This document shows, one piece after another, positions 15,837-23,692 of a stretch of DNA of 40,613 bases; position 1 is the stretch's first letter, and the number at the start of each line of letters is the position of its first letter. The position numbers were made by a program, and so were the translations under genes. Source of the stretch: an uncultured Nitrospira sp. (GTDB taxonomy: Bacteria > Nitrospirota > Nitrospiria > Nitrospirales > Nitrospiraceae); the NCBI GenBank assembly GCA_902500775.1, contig CABVRZ010000041.1:1-40613 (forward strand). Direction: 5' to 3'. Below the pieces are notes generated by a model. That model was given only the letters and a program-made list of their open reading frames with translations, was not told the origin of the DNA and ran no database searches.

Positions 15837-17678
15837 CTAGCCCATCGACACCAGCTGTTGTTTGACATTCTCGAGTTCAGCCGAGAGCGATTCCCAGCGC
15901 GAGGTCAGTCGTTCCAAATTGCGTTTCCATTCCTCCTGTTCTTGATGCAGGAGGGTCCAGCGGTCGAACTGTTCATAGAGCTTCGGATCAGCCAATTCTG
16001 CTTCGCGGGTCTTGATCTTCTCTTCGGTCTCACTAATCTCTGTTTCGGCACGTGATACTTGCTTCTCCAGTCGCGCTTGCGTCTTGGTAAGATCACGACG
16101 CTCTCCACCGCGCCCTTTTGCCTGGACTTGCTGTTCCATTGCTCGTGTAGGGCCGGAAGAGGAGGGGGAGGACCCTCGTTGGAGCTCCTCGCTCGTTTCT
16201 TTGATCGACTCAAACTCTTGGGCCTTCTTCCACAAATAGTACTCGTAGTCACCGATGAAATTCCGTGCCTGCCCCTCTTCGATCTCAACGACCCGGGTGG
16301 CGATGCGGGCCAAAAACGTCGGGTCATGGGAAATGAAGATGATGGTCCCGGGGAATTCAGCCAATGCATCGGTCAGCATATCCACGGAGGCTGGGTCCAA
16401 ATGGTTCGTCGGCTCATCGAGGAGCAAGGTATTGGCGGGTTCGACCAGCATGCGGGCGAGGGCCACCCGGTTTCGCTCACCCCCGCTCAACGCCTTGATC
16501 GGTTTTTTCTGATCTTGACCAGAAAATAAGAAGGCGCCGGCGATGCCACGCAAGAAATTCATCTCCGCATGTTTGGTGACCTCTTCAAGCGATTCGAGAA
16601 TCGAGTGTTCAGGGTTCAAGGTTTCCGCCTGGTGTTGGGCGAAGTAGTGTAAGGTCACGCCGTGGCCCACGGTTCTGGTGCCGGTATCGGATGGAAGGAC
16701 GCCGGCCAGCATCTTCAAGAGCGTACTTTTTCCGGCTCCGTTCTCACCGACCAATGCGATACGTTGGCCGCGCTCAATCGAAAAATCCAACGTTTTGTAG
16801 ACGACCTTTTCACCGTAGCGCTTACTGGCTCCAGTGAGGTCCAATACCTGGCGTCCGCTGGTGGAAGGAAGCGGAAACCGGAACTTGACGCGTTTCGGGT
16901 CCCGCTGGATTTCGATCCGTTTAACCTTTTCGAGCTGCTTGAGGCGTGATTGGACTTGGCTGGCCTTGTTAGCCTGATAGCGGAAGCGATCAACAAATTT
17001 TTGAACCCGAGCGACTTCTTTGGATTGGCGAGCCGCAGAGGCGTGGAGTTGAGCATCCTTTTCAGCTTTCAGTTTGCAGAAGAGCGAATAGTTGCCACGG
17101 TACTCTTCGATCTTATGGTGCCGGAGTTCCCAGATATGCGTGACGACGCGATCTAAAAAAGCAGTGTCGTGGCTGATGATCAGCAACGTCATACCCGACT
17201 GTAAAAGAAACTGTTCGAACCAGCGCTGAGTCGGCTTGTCCAAATGGTTGGTCGGCTCGTCCAGCATGAGCACGTCGGGATTGGACAAAAGCAGATGTCC
17301 CAAGGCAACCCGCATCCGGTACCCTCCGGAGAGTTTCTCGACGGGGCGATCAAAATCCACCTCCGTAAACCCCAAGCCCATCAGGATGCGCTTCGCTTCG
17401 TGCTCAGGGTACTCATCGCGATGTGTGGCATCGAGGACGGTCTTGCCCGTAATCGTTTCCAATTCCTGCGGGAGGTAGCCGATCCGAAGGCGAGGCCGCT
17501 TGCGGATCGAGCCGTCGTCCGGTGACTCTTCACCAAGGACCATTCGAAAGAGCGTCGTCTTCCCGGCGCCGTTGGGTCCGACTAAGCCGACTCGTGAATT
17601 TGGACGAAGATGAGCGGAGGCTTCGGCGAGCAGCACTTTGGTAGAGTATTGTTTGCTGACGGATTCAATTTGAAGCAT
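15837..17678 (-). CDS. ABC-F family ATPase (ribosome-associated type)
   Basis: Soluble protein of 613 residues with two ABC ATPase domains and no membrane segment. Domain 1 has Walker A GPNGAGKTT, signature LSGGYRMRVALG and Walker B VLMLDEPTNHLD. Domain 2 has GENGAGKST, LSGGERNRVALARM and LLLDEPTNHLD. The linker between them is the basic helical P-site tip region of translation factors of this class. The C-terminal 120 residues are a coiled coil rich in Glu, Gln and Arg, as in Uup/YheS-type members. It probably acts on stalled or translating ribosomes. A GTG at 17684 is in frame, but the ATG at 17678 has better spacing from GGAAGG. Confidence 0.93.
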   Translation of the reverse strand: MLQIESVSKQYSTKVLLAEASAHLRPNSRVGLVGPNGAGKTTLFRMVLGEESPDDGSIRKRPRLRIGYLPQELETITGKTVLDATHRDEYPEHEAKRILMGLGFTEVDFDRPVEKLSGGYRMRVALGHLLLSNPDVLMLDEPTNHLDKPTQRWFEQFLLQSGMTLLIISHDTAFLDRVVTHIWELRHHKIEEYRGNYSLFCKLKAEKDAQLHASAARQSKEVARVQKFVDRFRYQANKASQVQSRLKQLEKVKRIEIQRDPKRVKFRFPLPSTSGRQVLDLTGASKRYGEKVVYKTLDFSIERGQRIALVGENGAGKSTLLKMLAGVLPSDTGTRTVGHGVTLHYFAQHQAETLNPEHSILESLEEVTKHAEMNFLRGIAGAFLFSGQDQKKPIKALSGGERNRVALARMLVEPANTLLLDEPTNHLDPASVDMLTDALAEFPGTIIFISHDPTFLARIATRVVEIEEGQARNFIGDYEYYLWKKAQEFESIKETSEELQRGSSPSSSGPTRAMEQQVQAKGRGGERRDLTKTQARLEKQVSRAETEISETEEKIKTREAELADPKLYEQFDRWTLLHQEQEEWKRNLERLTSRWESLSAELENVKQQLVSMG

Positions 17679-17926
17679 GGGCACAAACCTTCCGTGTAAA
17701 CGTACATGAATGGATCATGTGAGACCAACCGTATTGAAATGAGCAGCTAGGAGGTTGGAAGACGAGAGAGCTTGAAGTTGATGAACTGCAGTGGCCGTCT
17801 CAGCAAACTCGATAGCCTAGTGGCAGTACGCATAGTGTGGAGGTCAAAACCATCGACGATGTTTCGCCAGCGGCAATCAGGGACGGTAGGACCTTAAAGA
17901 GCTACCGGCACGCGCGAAGTGATGTT

Positions 17927-18002
17927 TGGTGGAGCTGGCCGGGATTGAACCGGCGACCTCGTGAATGCCATTCACGCGCGCTCCCAACTGCGCTACAGCC
18001 CC
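17927..18002 (-). tRNA. tRNA-Ala (anticodon GGC)
   Basis: A complete 76-base cloverleaf including the encoded CCA end. The acceptor stem GGGGCTG/CAGCTCC contains the G3-U70 wobble pair that identifies alanine tRNA. The anticodon stem CGTGA/TCACG closes the loop ATGGCAT with anticodon GGC. The T loop is GTTCAATCC. Confidence 0.97.
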
Positions 18003-18170
18003 ACTCTCATGCGAAGAAGTCAGGGAAATTAATTCGAAAAATGAAGATGTTGAGAACGAATCGGCATGCTAACACGCGGACCAGGGCCAGTCAAGAAACC
18101 ACCGGTGGGATCTTTTCCAAGAAATTATGAATACAAACAGTTCTCGATACCATGCGCTGCGACGAATGGC

Positions 18171-18199
18171 TTGACAAAGCAGTAGGTGATACCTACCAT
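18171..18199 (+). promoter_or_regulatory. Strong sigma70-type promoter for purA
   Basis: Perfect TTGACA (18171-18176), an optimal 17-base spacer and TACCAT (18194-18199). Transcription should start near 18206, about 75 bases before the purA ATG and immediately before the hairpin at 18209. Confidence 0.75.
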
Positions 18200-18208
18200 G
18201 AGCCCCCG

Positions 18209-18245
18209 TGGCTCTGATCTCTCAATCAGGTCGGAGCCATTTTTT
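18209..18245 (+). terminator. Terminator-like hairpin in the purA leader (possible attenuator)
   Basis: Nine base pairs (18209-18217 with 18231-18239, one G-T pair), then six T residues (18240-18245). An alternative inner stem CTGAT (18214-18218)/ATCAG (18225-18229) is mutually exclusive with the top of the first. It lies between the predicted start point and the purA ATG, so it can only affect purA transcription. No rightward gene precedes it. Confidence 0.65.
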
Positions 18246-18280
18246 CGTGCCTCAATCGGGACCTGGACGTCGTTGATCAT

Positions 18281-19603
18281 ATGGGAAACCTTGTCATTAT
18301 CGGTGCGCAGTGGGGCGATGAAGGGAAGGGGAAGATTGTCGATATCTTAGCTCGTGATACCGACATCGTGGTGCGCTATCAAGGTGGGTCCAATGCCGGG
18401 CATACCGTGATCAACGAACGGGGAACCTACATCTTCCATCTCATTCCGTCAGGAATCTTATACCGCGGAATAACCTGTGTCATCGGCAACGGAGTGGTCG
18501 TCGATCCCGGATCCTTGATCGAGGAGATGGATCAACTGCAGGCCAAGGGCATCACGTTCGGCAAGAACTTCGCCATCAGCCCGCGGGCGCACTTGATCCT
18601 TCCGTATCATAAGGCCATCGACCGGGCATCCGAACAGTCGAAAGGATCCCGGAAGATCGGCACGACCGGACGAGGGATTGGACCGTCCTATGCGGACAAG
18701 ATGGCACGGATCGGCATCCTCATGGGGGACCTGCTGAATCCAACCTTGTTCAAGAGAAAACTTGAAGAGAATCTCGTCGAAATGAACTGGTTCTTGGAAC
18801 GGCTCTACAAAGTCGACACTTTTCAGGTGGACAAAGTCTTCGACCAATACATGGACTATGCTGATCGACTCAGGAACCATATTGTTGACACCACCATGTT
18901 ACTGAATCGGGCTATTGAGAAGAACAAGACGGTGTTGTTTGAAGGCGCGCAGGGGACACATCTGGATGTGGACTTCGGCACCTATCCCTACGTGACCTCC
19001 TCGAGCGCCGCAGCCGGGGGGGCCTGTACCGGGACCGGTGTCGGACCAACAATGATCGACGCCGTGATGGGCATCGCGAAGGCCTACACCACCAGGGTCG
19101 GGAGCGGACCGTTTCCGAGCGAACTGACGGATGAGGTCGGACGAGGGCTGCAGGAACGAGGGAAGGAGTTCGGCTCAACCACGGGACGTGCCAGACGCTG
19201 TGGCTGGTTTGATGCCGTGGTGGTTCGCCATGCGACGGTCGTAAACGGGCTGACCTCGCTGGCGCTGACCAAGCTCGATGTACTGGATGGTTGCAAAGAG
19301 TTGAAACTGTGCACTGGCTATCGGCATGGCGGCATCATCCATAAGACCATGCCGGCCGATCTGGATGTGTTGGCCAACAGCGAGCCGATGTATCAGCGAA
19401 TGAAGGGGTGGAGCACGGCAACCACGGGAACCACAAGCTATAAGCAGCTCCCCGCCGAAGCGAAACGCTATGTGGCACGCATCGAAGAGCTGGTGGAGTG
19501 CCGCATCGACATGATTTCGACCGGGTCGAAGCGTGCGGAAACGATTATGTTGCGAAATCCGCTGGATTGCTCCCGCCGACGCCCCAAACGCCTCAAAAAA
19601 TAG
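18281..19603 (+). CDS. purA: Adenylosuccinate synthetase
   Basis: Joins IMP and aspartate using GTP to make adenylosuccinate, the committed step to AMP. The 440-residue protein starts with the diagnostic GAQWGDEGKGKIVD loop. It contains the QGGSNAGHT motif, the GTTGRGIGPSYADK segment, FEGAQGTHLDVDFGTYPYVTSS and the C-terminal STGSKRAETI. Length is standard, although a short basic tail (SRRRPKRLKK) follows the last conserved block. It has its own promoter and a terminator-like hairpin in its leader, suggesting attenuation. No other purine gene is adjacent. Confidence 0.97.
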   Translation: MGNLVIIGAQWGDEGKGKIVDILARDTDIVVRYQGGSNAGHTVINERGTYIFHLIPSGILYRGITCVIGNGVVVDPGSLIEEMDQLQAKGITFGKNFAISPRAHLILPYHKAIDRASEQSKGSRKIGTTGRGIGPSYADKMARIGILMGDLLNPTLFKRKLEENLVEMNWFLERLYKVDTFQVDKVFDQYMDYADRLRNHIVDTTMLLNRAIEKNKTVLFEGAQGTHLDVDFGTYPYVTSSSAAAGGACTGTGVGPTMIDAVMGIAKAYTTRVGSGPFPSELTDEVGRGLQERGKEFGSTTGRARRCGWFDAVVVRHATVVNGLTSLALTKLDVLDGCKELKLCTGYRHGGIIHKTMPADLDVLANSEPMYQRMKGWSTATTGTTSYKQLPAEAKRYVARIEELVECRIDMISTGSKRAETIMLRNPLDCSRRRPKRLKK

Positions 19604-19699
19604 TCCATAGTCACCGGTCATCCGGGAATGTTAGGATGGGCGGCTTGTTGCGTCACCATTCATCGAGCACCTAGAATGGTGGGGTGATTTGAGTTAGAA

Positions 19700-19820
19700 G
19701 ATATTGAAAACGGTTGCCAATAAGGCTGCAGCGAGTGAAAGCCTGAGGCGTACGGCCGCTGGTACGTCGCAAGGGTTGAGCGACGCGAGAACGAAGTTGA
19801 CGACAGATTTCAGCGTTCGA
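19700..19820. repeat. Probable copy of a dispersed Nitrospira intergenic repeat
   Basis: The stretch from GAAAACGGTTGCCAATAAGG through GCGAGTGAAAGCC, GAGGCGTAC, GTACGTCGC, GCGAGAACGAAG to TTGACGACAGATTTCAGC has the block order of an abundant intergenic repeat that I recall from Nitrospira-type genomes. It can form a hairpin around GCGTAC/GTACGT. It lies between purA and tRNA-Lys and encodes nothing. The family identity is from memory. Confidence 0.45.
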
Positions 19821-19824
19821 TTGT

Positions 19825-19900
19825 GAGCCGGTAGCTCAGTCGGTAGAGCATCGCCCTTTTAAGGCGAGGGCCCTGGGTTCGAGTCCCAGCCGGCTCACCA
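19825..19900 (+). tRNA. tRNA-Lys (anticodon TTT)
   Basis: Complete 76-base cloverleaf with encoded CCA. The acceptor GAGCCGG/CCGGCTC is perfect. The anticodon stem TCGCC/GGCGA encloses CTTTTAA with anticodon TTT. The D arm GCTCAGTCGGTAGAGC and the T arm CTGGGTTCGAGTCCCAG are canonical. It is a possible integration site, but no integrase or repeated 3' end is visible downstream. Confidence 0.98.
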
Positions 19901-20193
19901 CTCGGGACCAGAGACAGAACCTTCAATAGAACCCTCACCCTCCACCTGCAGAGCCTCAGTCTAGCGAAGTCTTGAGAGACCTGAATCGCGATTCGTGGCG
20001 GTTCACAGTGGGGCCGTCGCGATTGAAATGACAACGAGCAACCCATGTTCGTTTTAAATTGGAGCGCCGAGCATCGATGTGTTAGTAGTGGAGCGCGCAC
20101 CGTGTGTCGGACGTGGGCCGCGTCCTGCAGGAGTCGCCACATCATGCGAAGGATGTTCTGGGAACTTAAACGACCTGTCATGGAGACATAACG

Positions 20194-20364
20194 ATGCCCA
20201 AAGCCCGCAGTGCCGGCCAGTGTGCTCAATGCGAAGCCGACGATCGAGTCAGGATGACCTTCATGACATGCAGTCGCTGTCGTCGGTACTTCTGTAGTGA
20301 GCATGGCACATCCCAATTAGACCAATGCGAAGCATGTATTGAAGGCGGTGAAGAGACAGAATAG
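20194..20364 (+). CDS. Zinc-finger miniprotein (56 residues)
   Basis: Short frame with a GGAG ribosome-binding site eight bases before the ATG. It encodes a cysteine-dense protein with the spacing C-x2-C-x12-C-x2-C-x4-C-x2-H-x7-C-x2-C (Cys10, Cys13, Cys26, Cys29, Cys34, His37, Cys45, Cys48). Eight regularly spaced ligands suggest binding of two zinc ions in a cross-brace, similar in layout to AN1-type or B-box-like fingers. The tail is acidic. It lies alone between tRNA-Lys and an empty spacer. The regular ligand spacing makes coincidence unlikely. Partner and role unknown. Confidence 0.75.
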   Translation: MPKARSAGQCAQCEADDRVRMTFMTCSRCRRYFCSEHGTSQLDQCEACIEGGEETE

Positions 20365-20818
20365 CGAGTGGTCAATTCATCGGATCAAACTGGGGAAAAG
20401 CTATCAGGAGGCTTTCCTGGAGACGTCTGCCGGTAGAGCATGAATTCATAGTCGCACGTATCTCGTTGCTGCCGATGATAGCCGAATGGCTCGTCCGCTG
20501 CTTCCCCTCTCCGACCCATGGCAGTTGGTGGCCGACCCACGTTTCCTCTATTACCCATGCAGTGCCTCACCTTCTCTCATAAGAAACCTATGTTGAGCTG
20601 ACACAACGGGGAAACCGCGTGGAGGTCGCCGATCCGGCATTCTCCGACGGGCTGTCTATAAATCATCTCACGCGATACAATTCAACGGTTGCGGATGGGG
20701 CAATCCATTCAAACTGTGAAGGTAATGAAAGCGACAGACTCGCCTGATGTGATGGTGTAGGCGCGTCACTGTCAGGAGGGAGTCACCATTCCCAGCCGGT
20801 TGCGCTGTCTATAGAACG
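20365..20818. other. Spacer with no supported gene
   Basis: A 454-base stretch between the zinc-finger miniprotein and the membrane protein gene. It contains only short frames without ribosome-binding sites and no clear promoter or terminator. I see nothing that can be named. Confidence 0.5.
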
Positions 20819-21433
20819 ATGACCACGCTGTTTCTCTTTTCGATCATCTTTGTGCTCAATTGTCTGCCCGCGTTTGCACCACCGACGTGGATGGTGGTGT
20901 CTGCGATGACCTTGTCCAGTCCCGGTGCGAATCCCTGGCTCACCGCGTTCGTAGCGGCCACCGCGGCGACTGCCGGCAGATTGGTCCTCGCAAAAATGGC
21001 GTTTCTTCTCGTCCGGCAACGATGGTTGAGCGCACGCACCAAAGAGAATGTGGATCTGGTGAAGGTCCGTCTGGAAAAGCACCGCGCGATGACGTTCGGG
21101 GGCGTCCTCGCCTATACCTGCAGCCCCTTGCCATCGAACTCGTTGTTTATCGCCTATGGGCTCACGTCATTGCCCCTGGCTCCGGTGGCGGCGGCCTCCT
21201 TCATCGGCCGCTTTCTGACCTATAGTATTTGGGTGGTCATGGCGATGGAGGTAGCACAGAAGGTCGTTGTTGATGAGGGATCGGTCTTTGCCTATCTCGG
21301 GGGGTATTTTGTCGTGACGCAGGTATTCATGCTCGCGCTGGTGGTTTTCTTCGCGAAACTGGACTGGAGGGCCTGGTTTACCAGCAAGACACTCCAACTC
21401 ATGAACCAGAGAGAATCTTCTCCTCAGAAGTGA
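20819..21433 (+). CDS. Multispan membrane protein, possibly DedA/VTT-like
   Basis: Protein of 204 residues with about five hydrophobic segments (roughly 3-30, 38-62, 90-112, 118-142, 155-180) and basic cytoplasmic loops. The pattern of a glycine-rich reentrant start, PLPSNSLFIAYGL in the middle and a C-terminal half with GRFLTYSIW resembles VTT/DedA (SNARE-associated) membrane proteins that move lipids. The canonical DedA acidic motif is not obvious, so this is tentative. The start is an ATG at 20819. It stands alone, followed by a MITE-like element. Confidence 0.65.
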   Translation: MTTLFLFSIIFVLNCLPAFAPPTWMVVSAMTLSSPGANPWLTAFVAATAATAGRLVLAKMAFLLVRQRWLSARTKENVDLVKVRLEKHRAMTFGGVLAYTCSPLPSNSLFIAYGLTSLPLAPVAAASFIGRFLTYSIWVVMAMEVAQKVVVDEGSVFAYLGGYFVVTQVFMLALVVFFAKLDWRAWFTSKTLQLMNQRESSPQK

Positions 21434-21565
21434 TTTCCCATCGTCCCAGAGTCAATCGTGGCCTTCCTCCATCCCATCACTCCCACAATATCATTCCCGT
21501 CTGTCCCCGTTTTCATCCCCTGTATCTTGTTTCCTCTCCGATCCATGCGTTAACTGTTCCTCTTC

Positions 21566-21784
21566 CCTAGCCCGCATTATTCATGAACACTTCTACTGCA
21601 CCCGCCGATACGCCGCTGCGACAAGCCTGGCCGCGGTCTGTCAGCGGTCAGTCGAGCAGGCTCGCCCTTCGTGACCTCGACATACTGTTGCAAGTATGCC
21701 TCGGTCTCTCAGGGCTCCGCGTGCCCGTCTCGCCTGGCGTTTTATCGGTTTCGTCACGAACTGTCATGAATAATGCGGGCTAGG
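21566..21784. mobile_element. 219-bp MITE-like element with perfect 21-bp terminal inverted repeats
   Basis: The left end (21566-21586) begins CCTAGCCCGCATTATTCATG; the right end (21764-21784) is its exact reverse complement over 21 bases. The interior contains no transposase and only a meaningless 66-codon frame, but includes a small hairpin (ATACT/AGTAT) and GC-rich segments. The size, perfect ends and non-coding interior fit a miniature inverted-repeat element mobilised in trans by a full-length relative. Flanking CCTCTT and AGAGG extend the symmetry imperfectly. The parent insertion-sequence family is not assigned here. Confidence 0.8.
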
Positions 21785-21897
21785 AGAGGCACTGTCCCAC
21801 TCAACCCATGTTCCTTCCCCCAGACGGCGCAGTCGTGGAAGGAGATCAAAGGATCTTGGCGAAGCAACTAAGCTTGGAACCGGCAGAGTTGTTGCGC

Positions 21898-22542
21898 ATG
21901 ATCCGTTGCACTGTGTCGTCCTCTGTTGCATTGCTATGGATTTTGCTCGCGGGCTGGGTGGGAGTGATCCCTCTCTGCTGGGCACAGTCGGACGCTACAT
22001 CCCCGGACGCCCGGGCTATTTTGAAGCGCGGGACAGTAGAAGCAGGCGGGGTGGTAGGGTACTGGGAGGAGTTCCTTTTTCCAACCGAGGCACACTCGTC
22101 AACTCGTCGTGGCATCTTGGTGATGCCCAGAGTCGGGATGGTTGTGACCGATGAAGTGGAGGCTGGTGTGCTCTCGGGAAATCTGGCGGTCCAGTTGGAG
22201 CCAGTCTATGGTCGGTTCAAGAATACATTCACTGGTCATGCTGCTGGGGCGGCGATGGTCGTGAAGTATCAGCTCCTCTCATTCGGGCGCTGGATGCCCT
22301 TCTGGGATGTCGGAGTTGGTGTACTGTGGACGGATCTCGCTCCGCGTATTGCCGAGGACAGTAGCCAGGTGAACTTTTCCCTTGAGACGGGCCCAGGTAC
22401 TCAATACTACCTGACGGCCCGCACGGCGTTAACCTTGGGAGTGCGATACCATCACATTTCGAACGCAGGGATAGGAACACGGAACTTAGGGCTGGACGCC
22501 GTGCTTCCCTATGGGGGCATATCTTGGATGTTGTCGAACTAA
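21898..22542 (+). CDS. PagL-like lipid A 3-O-deacylase (acyloxyacyl hydrolase family)
   Basis: Outer-membrane beta-barrel enzyme that would remove the 3-O acyl chain of lipid A. From the ATG at 21898 the 214-residue product begins with a good signal peptide (hydrophobic core ending in CWA-QS, residue 29/30). The diagnostic C-terminal motif RYHHISNAGIGTRNLGLD holds the catalytic His-x-Ser pair, as in PagL. The frame extends back to an ATG at 21808 (244 residues), but that start adds 30 polar residues before the signal peptide and has no ribosome-binding site. The MITE-like element ends 113 bases upstream and could influence its promoter. Confidence 0.82.
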   Translation: MIRCTVSSSVALLWILLAGWVGVIPLCWAQSDATSPDARAILKRGTVEAGGVVGYWEEFLFPTEAHSSTRRGILVMPRVGMVVTDEVEAGVLSGNLAVQLEPVYGRFKNTFTGHAAGAAMVVKYQLLSFGRWMPFWDVGVGVLWTDLAPRIAEDSSQVNFSLETGPGTQYYLTARTALTLGVRYHHISNAGIGTRNLGLDAVLPYGGISWMLSN

Positions 22543-22905
22543 AAGTCATGACATCGTGCGATCTGCCACAGTCGGTTTCGCTCATGCTGCTATGAAGAAA
22601 TCGGTTAGCCGTAGAAGATTTTACCAGACACTTACTATCATCGAGTTTGATTTGTCGGAGTCCTATCCGCTGGTTCTATCCGTTACTTCCTGGTTCATTC
22701 GTGACTCATTAGGTCAGCGCATGACGTATTGAGCTACGCTGACTATCCCATCGCTCGCGCCGTTCCGTTCACGCCATTCTTGTGCGTCTGATTCTCCGGT
22801 CTTCGCCGCTTCTACGCCTGAATCACCACACAGGCTCTCTGCCATGACACCGGAGGTGTCTCGGTTGAGAGGGGTGGCGGTTCTACACCTCACTAAGGAG
22901 TTCGT
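22543..22905. other. Spacer before the CsbD-like pseudogene
   Basis: This 363-base stretch has only short unconvincing frames, including a 46-codon one at 22591 without homology that I recognise. It leads into a ribosome-binding site AAGGAG at 22895-22900 belonging to the decayed gene that follows. Confidence 0.4.
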
Positions 22906-23148
22906 ACGAATCAGGAACAGTTCGGATAGTTTTGGGGACCGCCTAAAGTATCGCTCAAGGCAAAGTGGGAAGGCATCACTGAAGAAGACCGTATTCAGAT
23001 TAAAGGAAGCCGTGAGACGTTCGAGGCAGTCTTCTCAAAACGGTACGGTGAGCTTCGCAAAGATCAGGTGGTGGCGTGGGCCCACCGGCGCTACGGTCAT
23101 TGGTCTGGGAACTACATGGGGTACAAGGAAGAGACCCCAGCGTTGTAG
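22906..23148 (+). pseudogene. CsbD-like stress protein gene, start codon lost and stop at codon 8
   Basis: The AAGGAG at 22895-22900 is followed five bases later by ACG (22906-22908) where an ATG is expected. The frame then reads N-Q-E-Q-F-G, a TAG stop (22927-22929), and continues as FWGPPKVSLKAKWEGITEED and on through RYGELRKDQV to a natural TAG at 23146-23148. The order N-Q-x-Q-F, F-W-G, L-K-x-K-W-x-x-I-T-x-x-D, R-Y-G, R-R-Y-x-x-W matches the CsbD-like family as I remember it. Two point mutations, ATG to ACG and a sense codon to TAG, therefore appear to have silenced an otherwise intact 80-codon gene. Confidence 0.75.
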
Positions 23149-23202
23149 ATCCGTACTCATGTCGGTGTTTATGGAACGGCCGTAACGGCAAAGGGAGCAA
23201 CT

Positions 23203-23538
23203 ATGAAAAAGCTCGTGATCAATAAGAGATGCGGCGAAATCTGTGTGAGCCATCAAGCGCTGATCCGAATGCGAGAGTTGGGGCAACGGGAGGCGCTGGA
23301 AGAAGAGGACACCGGAGCCTATTGACCTGCGGCCGCAGGGCCACGAGAACCAAGTCTGAAGCAATACGGAAAACTCATTCCACAGGATGATGAGCACCTC
23401 GTTTGTGTGGTGGAGGAGCTTGGGGAGGCTGCGAATGGGCGTGCCGCGGCCCTCAGCGTCGTGACATGGATGATTACCAAGACCGAGGGGGGTGAGCAGG
23501 TACGTGAAGTCCATCGCACATGGAGTGGCACGAAGTAG
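23203..23538 (+). pseudogene. Small conserved-type gene interrupted by an in-frame TGA
   Basis: An ATG at 23203 with an AAGGGAG ribosome-binding site opens a frame of 111 codons plus stop. It is interrupted once, by TGA at codon 41 (23323-23325). The second half (DDEHLVCVVEELGEAANGRA, then HRTW near the end) reads as genuine protein and resembles a small hypothetical family whose members I recall as uninterrupted, with a conserved V-V-E-E-L-G block and a C-terminal HRTW. The part around codons 25-50 looks degraded and shortened. An intrinsic terminator 53 bases after the final stop supports former expression of this and the preceding CsbD-like gene as one unit. Confidence 0.65.
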
Positions 23539-23590
23539 CAGAATGCGATGTCGGTGCAACCTGTAAATCAATCGGAGAATCGGAGATTGG

Positions 23591-23622
23591 AAAGGGGCGC
23601 TCTCATTGAGCGCCCCTTTTTT
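23591..23622 (+). terminator. Strong intrinsic terminator
   Basis: GGGGCGCTC (23594-23602) pairs perfectly with GAGCGCCCC (23608-23616) over a five-base loop. It is followed by six T residues and preceded by AAA. It ends the pseudogene unit and may also help to end the PEP-CTERM transcript on the other strand. Confidence 0.88.
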
Positions 23623-23692
23623 GGCATTCAGATCGAACATGACACGGCTGATTGTGCTTGTATCCGTCGAGGTCAGCGTGACGCGCTCGGTA

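Noticed and set aside
17837-18130. A 97-codon plus-strand frame
   Set aside because: It is an antisense reading across tRNA-Ala and its flanks.
18206-18280. Purine riboswitch in the purA leader
   Set aside because: The leader is only about 75 bases and lacks the three-way junction core; only a simple hairpin fits.
19462-19490. Further sigma54 -24 elements suggested by other TGGCAC occurrences
   Set aside because: No TTGC lies at the required spacing in these cases; most fall inside genes.
19810-20316. A 168-codon minus-strand frame ending over tRNA-Lys
   Set aside because: Its C-terminus (GTRTQGPRLKRAMLYRLSYR) is the typical artefact of reading a tRNA backwards, and it overlaps the better-supported zinc-finger gene.
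21583-21783. A 66-codon frame inside the MITE-like element
   Set aside because: It begins and ends in the inverted repeats, has no motif and no ribosome-binding site.
23323-23325. In-frame TGA as a selenocysteine codon
   Set aside because: The residue does not lie in a redox motif, no insertion element hairpin is evident right after it, and the surrounding region looks degraded.
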